A DNA stretch of 64,000 nt from NCBI RefSeq assembly GCF_016802725.1, contig NC_052668.1, positions 27,592,001-27,656,000 on the forward strand, given 5' to 3'. A program made the position numbers and the translations under genes. Below, piece after piece: positions 58,561-64,000 of this stretch. The notes below the pieces were generated by a model that saw nothing but the letters and a program-made list of their open reading frames with translations, ran no database searches and was not told the DNA's origin. Every line of letters starts with the position of its first letter. Position 1 is the stretch's first letter. Source of the stretch: Solenopsis invicta. Its lineage: Eukaryota > Arthropoda > Insecta > Hymenoptera > Formicidae.

Positions 58561-58581
58561 AAACTTTACTTAGCAGTTATA

Positions 58582-59828
58582 GAGAAGAAGAGGGTAATAT
58601 TTTCATTTTATTGAATAACTTTGTTTATAATTAATATTTTCTATTAAAACTTGAACTATTACATTCGTCAGAGTGTTGTTTGGTAGATCCTAGACTCAAA
58701 GTAATGAAATATTATTATTTAGAACGTGATTTATAAAAATCTAATGCACTGCATAATCGATGGAAAAAAATAAGTGATTTTAATATGGCTATCCATAAAA
58801 ATACATTTAAAAAATTAATACAAATTGAACCAGAATGCCTCCTACGGTCGCAGCTAGGTCTTCGGGCTTGTATTATTTGTGTGGTTTTATATACTTCTCT
58901 CAAGTTCAATGAACTGGGCGCCGAATTAATTTTCAGTCATAACACAATTATAAATTGAACAAGATTAAGTAATATCACGTATTATTAAATATTAACCCTT
59001 TTCCCCCTGAAAAAAACTGTAAAGAAATTATTGCGAAAAATATCACCTCAGCTAGGGTTCAAACTTGGGGCGCGGTTCTCCCGAATCTCCGGTACGGGTG
59101 TCTTAGTCATTTCGTAAAAGGCATTCTGGTTCAATTTGTATTGATACAAAAACGGTCAAAATATCTCTCTCTACTGCTTAAAAAAAATTAGTTTAGTTTA
59201 AAAGAAACATAGTACCTCGTTACAAAGTTTTATATTTTTAATTTTCCATTTTTTAGAATTTTCCTGATTTAAAATTATTTTGCGTTCAAAAGCTTTAAAA
59301 ATATCATTAGAAAATTAAAAATATCATTTTATTTTTGTTTAACATTAAGCAATACGCATAAAGTGATGTCTTTAATGTTTCTAAACACCGCTTTTTAGAA
59401 TGACAATCAATTAATCGAAGAAATATTTCAATATGAAAATTTTGCTTAAAAAATCATATTAACATAATTCCATGTTATTGTTTTAACTTTATATAACTCA
59501 AAATGTATACGGCCAAATAAAAAGTTAAATAACAAAAAAACACTCGAGTGTAAGTACCTTCGTGTGATAATACACTCAAGTTTAGGAATAATGAGGAAGT
59601 GTATGTAATTAAATGTGTACCTTGTAAAAGTTTAGAAATGCTCAAAAGTAAAAATACTTTATAACAATTGTCAGTCATTATGTATTGGCATATTAGCATC
59701 ACTAAAAAACGGTAGGCTACTAAACGAATAACTCCCTAAGCAATTGTTAGAATACATCAACTCATAACGGAAATAATAGGGGTCGACAACCATATTGTCG
59801 ACAGTAGCCATAATACTTTCTTCTCCTC
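58582..59828. mobile_element. GAGGAGAAG-family element, copy 3, inverted, carrying another element
   Basis: The ends are GAGAAGAAGAGGGTAATA and the complement of GAGGAGAAGAAAGTATTATG, with TA on both sides. Its orientation is opposite to copies 1 and 2. It is interrupted at about 58821-59145. Confidence 0.8.
58821..59145 (-). mobile_element. Short element with CAAATTGAACCAGAATGCC ends and a tRNA-like segment
   Basis: Inverted ends TACAAATTGAACCAGAATGC. Read on the minus strand, a block TGACTAAGACACCCGTACCG, GGAGAACCGCGCC and GTTTGAACCC resembles the A-box and B-box order of a tRNA-derived promoter. It folds poorly as a tRNA by eye. A truncated relative is at 40995-41216. Confidence 0.45.
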
Positions 59829-60406
59829 TAATTATCGAAAAAGAAAAATGCCTCAGAAACTGAAATGACGTACGGTAAAAATTAATTGTTTTCTTCAATA
59901 CTGTGGAATTAGTTTCTAAATTAAAGGTATTGTTTATTGTGAGATATTTTAATCTTTTTTATCGTCTGGAATATAAATTTTATTAGATAGTCATTCTTTG
60001 AAAGAATATTAATTATATTTTGGAAATTTTTTTGTTAGAAAACAGAGTGAAATAGGTGGATAGTTTTGTCCACTAGACCAAAAATAATACATTTTTTTAT
60101 GAATTTAATTACTGATTTATATTTTTCTATATCTCGTTCTTCCCGTTTAACTCAGCATCCCCTTTCCCTTTCAAAACATCAACTAAGGTTTTGGAAATAG
60201 AAACAATGTTATTATTTCAGTACATTTTTAATTCTTCGCACGTACCAATTCACTTAAGCTTTGAAAATATTATATTGTAAAAAAAATGATTAGGTAATTT
60301 GTGAGTATTAATTTGTCTTGTACACTAGGAACTCTACATTAGAGTAGTTGTAATTTGAATTATTATAATATTTATAATTTGATTGGTAAGTTTTTGACTT
60401 TAATTA

Positions 60407-61946
60407 TTAGGTGCGCAACTAAGTTCCCGCTGTTTGTCAATAGATGGCTCCAGCAGTAAGTGCTGGTCGATTTAGACATATTCCTGCAGGGACGGCTAAT
60501 CCGCACAGTCGTTTGGGTTTAACGAACCCACGGACCCGAGCTCATGAACTGCGGACATTCACACACATTTACACTACATACATACACATTTACACATTTT
60601 TGATAAAGTAGCGTTATGGAGTGGGAACCCTCTACACTCCCCTCCTGATGTACATTTCTAATGTTTGGACATTTCTGATGTTTGGACCGGCTAGATGGCT
60701 TTGCCAGGCCTTACTTTTTTTTCCTAATAAAAAAAAAGATTTAGACATATCCAAATCGTCATGAACCAAGCTTAGACATATGATAAACAAACCGCGTTGA
60801 CACGTTAGTGATTTTGTTTTGGCGTCATATACTTTTGATTGTGTGAAAATGTCTGAATTTGTGCCAAATAATCGTCATTTGCGGGAAGTGTTGATTTTCT
60901 TATTTCATTCGAAGAAAACGGCGGTTGAAGCGCATCGAGAGCTCCAAAAAGTTTACGGAGAAGCTGCTCTAAGTGAAACAACGTGCCGTGATTGGTTCCG
61001 TCGCTTCAAAAACGGTGATTTCGATGTTGACGACCATCCGCGTGAAGGAAGGCCAAAAACATTCGAAGACGCTAAATTAGAAGCATTGCTTGATGAGGAT
61101 CTGTGCCAAACACAAGAACAGCTTGTTTCAGCATTAGGAGCTTCAGCATTAGGTCCCTCTTAGGAAAACCCGCCAAGCCATTTCCAAGCGATTGCATGCG
61201 TTGGGAATAAGATTCAAAAGCAAGGAACTTGGGTTTTTTATGATTTGAAGCCAAGGGATTTGAGCGTCGTTTTTTCACCTGTGAACAACTGCTCCAGTGG
61301 CAAAAAAGGAAAGGTTTTCTTCATCGCATCGTGACGGGTGATGAAAAATGGATTCATTACAAAGAAAAGAAAGTCATCGGGACTTCCTGGTCATGCTTCT
61401 ACGTCGTCGGCTCGGCCAAATATCGCTGCGAAGGTTATGCTGTGTATTTGGTGGGACGAAGTCGATGTTATTTATTATGAGCTGTTGAAACCGAACGAAA
61501 CCATCATTGGGGAACGGTATCGACTTCAATTGATGCAACTGAGCCGAGCACTGCGCGAAAAACGGTCAGAACACGAGTAGAGGCACGACAAAGTGATTCT
61601 ACTGCATGACAACGCTCGATTTCATGTTGTCAAACCCGTTAAAACCTACGTGGAAACGTCCGATTATTACTTGTTCCGTTTGATGGCACATGGTCTGGCT
61701 GATCAGCAGTTCCGCTCATATAAAAACATGTCAAATGTCATAGCTTGATTCATAGCTTGATTCAGCCTAAAAAGATGAACACTTTTATTGTAACGGTATT
61801 CGAGCTCTGCCAGAAAGATAGGCAAAAGTTGTAGCTAGCGATGGGCAATACTTTGAATAATTTATTTGTAACCATTTTTTCATAATAAAGTTGCATTTTC
61901 ATAAAAAAAAAAAAAAAAAATAGCGAGAACTTAGTTGCGCACCTAA
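60407..61946 (+). mobile_element. Mariner element with degraded transposase and a nested retro-insert
   Basis: Inverted ends TTAGGTGCGCAACTAAGTTC are flanked by TA (60405-60406 and 61947-61948). The transposase starts at 60849 (MSEFVPNNRHLREVLIFLFH), has FRRFKNGDFDVDDHPREGRP, stops after ALGPS, and continues in other frames with VTGDEKW-like, HDNARFHVV and NVIA remnants. It is the D,D34D type but broken several times. A poly-A run precedes the right end. Confidence 0.9.
60482..60737 (+). mobile_element. Short retroposed insert in the mariner, 13-bp target duplication
   Basis: GATTTAGACATAT occurs at 60469-60481 and again at 60738-60750. The insert ends in an A-rich tail (AATAAAAAAAAA), the mark of target-primed reverse transcription. 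The body (GGGACGGCTAATCCGCACAG and GGAACCCTCTACACTCCCCT) has no open frame, so it is a SINE or a 5-prime-truncated LINE tail. Confidence 0.8.
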
Positions 61947-62132
61947 TAATTATACTTAGGTACAAGGGGTACTTTATAAGTGATCGCGTCTTTTCCAAAT
62001 GTAAATTTTTTGGTGATTTTTGAGGCCTCTTAGCGTTTATCAACATGTGATTTTGTTTCCAAATTACAAAGGGTATAGCGGAATAAAAAAAGTGATTTTG
62101 GGCCCCTCGCGTAATTAATTGTTATATAGGGC

Positions 62133-63960
62133 CAAATATCCATTCAGATAAAAGAACGTTTTGTGTCAAGTTTCATTGCAAAAGACCCCCACAATTTTGA
62201 GATATCGCAAGAAATGTGATTTTTTATTAATATTTTTTTTCTCTGCTAAATCTAAATTAACACTTACCTAATACATTCATGATTATAAAGGGTATCCATA
62301 TATATACAGTCTGTTAAATAAGATCGTGGTCGATCTTATTCACAACTGGTAAAAGTATTGCTCTCCATTTTTTGTGAGCCGATAGAGGAAACCTTTGTCT
62401 TCGATGCAATTTGGAGAAAGATTCGTTCTCTTTTATAAGAAAAACACAAGCGCCATGAGTGCTAAATACGCAACGCGCTACGAGGCTGTGTTTCTGTGCA
62501 GCCATCCGAAAAGTTCGAAAATGTCTCGAGATATTATATGCTTGTTGAGATTGACCAAATTTGTTTGAAGCTATTATATTCTCGTATGGAACATTCGTCA
62601 GTAAAAATTACGTCACTAAAATCTCGATTGTGTTCTAGTTCGTGCAGCCAAGCAAATCACTTTTTTACACGTTTTTCACTCAACAGAAGTTTCTTTTATT
62701 GTAACTGCGGCATTTCATGCCATGAGCACGGATATGAGTTTGAATAGTTACATATGATATATCTAAACCTTGTTGCTTCAATTTTGCTTTTTCCTTGACG
62801 CAGAATTAGGCCAGGATTCCGCGAAAACAAATTTGCGATCATTTTAACGTCTTTTTTCTTCAATTTTCCTATCGATCCACGTTCCGACTTTGCCGCTTGT
62901 TAACCGCTTTATTAGAAACATCTGTTACTGACTGCGGCACTCTCAATACCGTTTCTGATATTTACAAGCGTTAAATTCTTATCCAGGGCTTCGTCAATTG
63001 ATGTCTGATGGGTGATCAAATCTTTCCTCATATCACGTTTGGAAAGTTGCACTTTGTATTTGGCAAACCGGAAGTGTCAACCATATTGGATCGACGATGA
63101 CTAAACTATTAACTTGTTAGAAAGAAGCGTTTTTTATTGTAATTTTTTGCCAATGATGATTCAAAAAAGAGTCAAAACGTTCAAATTGTATCGAATGTAG
63201 AAAATGTTATGGTTAAAAAATACAATTTTTTTGCGCAACTGACAGCGCTGGACTCTCATTTGCCCTTTTTTACATATTTTTTTTTAAATCGCATTATCTC
63301 TTCATACAAAATATTGGCTATTTTTTAAAAAAACTTATTAGATAAGTCATATGACATATTATATTCGATATTTTTTCCAGATTTTTCAATTTAGTGAAAC
63401 ATGTCAAAAAAAAAAAAAATAAATAAATAAAAACTGGTTTTTTAAATTATTTTTCGATATTAAATGTATCCGATTAACATATATTAAATTGTTTTTAAAT
63501 ACAATTACCTCCGACTATACATCTGCAAAGCGTAGTATAAAATTATAGAGTTCACTCAATTTAAACTATGAGATTTCAATTTTTCTCAGTCAGAAAAATT
63601 AATTTAACTGATTTTAATAGTTTTTTCATTTTCTTCAAATATATATTAATTTTTAACTTTATCAAGCACATAATACATATAATAAACTTACCTTGTACTA
63701 ACATAACGACAAGATAAGGTTTTTCATCTAGAAAGTTGTTTGACCTTTGTAGATAAAAAACCTGAAATTCGTTTCATATCAATAAGTTTATATTGATTTA
63801 CTTAAAATTATACTTATGCAAATAAAGAAATAAAAGCAAAAATCCATGACACATAGTGTATTTATTTCATTGTTATTATATAAATAGAAATATGGCAGTC
63901 TTCATCACTGTCGTCGTTTACTTATCACAGGATTAACTTTTTCAACATTATAAAGTTTGA
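62133..63960. repeat. Unit-2 copy of intergenic DNA repeated at 40484-41700
   Basis: Second member of the duplicated upstream region. It runs to within a few bases of the window end and probably continues beyond. Its extra length is due mainly to the Tc1-like insert. Confidence 0.75.
62306..63240 (-). pseudogene. Degraded Tc1-like transposase, absent from the unit-1 paralogue
   Basis: Read on the minus strand: RGSIGKLKKKDVKMIANLFS, RNPGLILRQGKAKLKQQGLD and ISYVTIQTHIRAHGMKCRSY, the paired helix-turn-helix DNA-binding part of Tc1 transposases. It is followed by many stops and a late open piece (62314-62505). Catalytic residues cannot be assigned. The unit-1 copy near 40660 continues without it. 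Confidence 0.65.
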
Positions 63961-64000
63961 TTAACGCTCCCCCTTACAATGCGAGACAATTATCTTACAT

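Noticed and set aside
62314..62505. Independent small gene starting MAAQKHSLVARC
   Set aside because: It is the downstream remnant of the degraded Tc1-like transposase on the same strand.

Overview
The window looks like an insect nuclear chromosome, most probably from an ant. The evidence is AT-rich sequence, small GT-AG exons, an arthropod-type gustatory receptor and acid-lipase genes, and dense mariner, Tc1, piggyBac, BEL/Pao, P-element-like and Penelope-like sequences. The species guess is inference. Almost every gene is a multi-exon insect gene or a transposon gene; I see no bacterial feature, CRISPR array or operon.

The framework is a direct tandem duplication of an acid-lipase locus read on the minus strand. 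Unit 2 is complete: eight exons between 46009 and 58060 join in frame into a 422-residue lipase with its Ser-Asp-His triad, and its upstream DNA runs from 58061 to the window end. Unit 1 is a decayed copy. Exons 1-3 lie at 516-5413 with a frameshift in exon 2, and its upstream DNA is found only after 39533. The two halves of unit 1 are split exactly at a TTAA.

Between those halves (5474-39532) lies a 34-kb block that starts with a piggyBac left end and stops with a piggyBac right end. The intact paralogue at 58118-58121 serves as the empty site. The block holds two piggyBac copies in direct orientation: 5474-12707, carrying a degraded two-gene module, and 36684-39532, with an apparently intact transposase. 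About 24 kb of other DNA lies between them. I read this as a composite piggyBac transposition, or a rearrangement that mimics one.

The cargo contains, from left to right: a gustatory-receptor gene (14240-15741); a 146-bp satellite; a LINE tail; a P-element-like transposase pseudogene; a BEL/Pao LTR and gag broken by a nest of DNA elements, one of which carries a 5S-rRNA-derived segment; a near-perfect palindrome with about 2.96-kb arms (26976-34500); and an orphan signal-peptide first exon (36564-36620). Each palindrome arm holds a gustatory-receptor fragment, a TATA promoter pointing outward and Penelope-type terminal sequence with hammerhead-like cores. One arm was later hit by a TTAA-inserting element whose larger relative (46643-49422) sits in lipase intron 6.

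To the right, unit-1 upstream DNA (39533-46008) and unit-2 upstream DNA (58118-64000) are paralogous. They differ by many insertions, so each serves as an empty-site control for the other.
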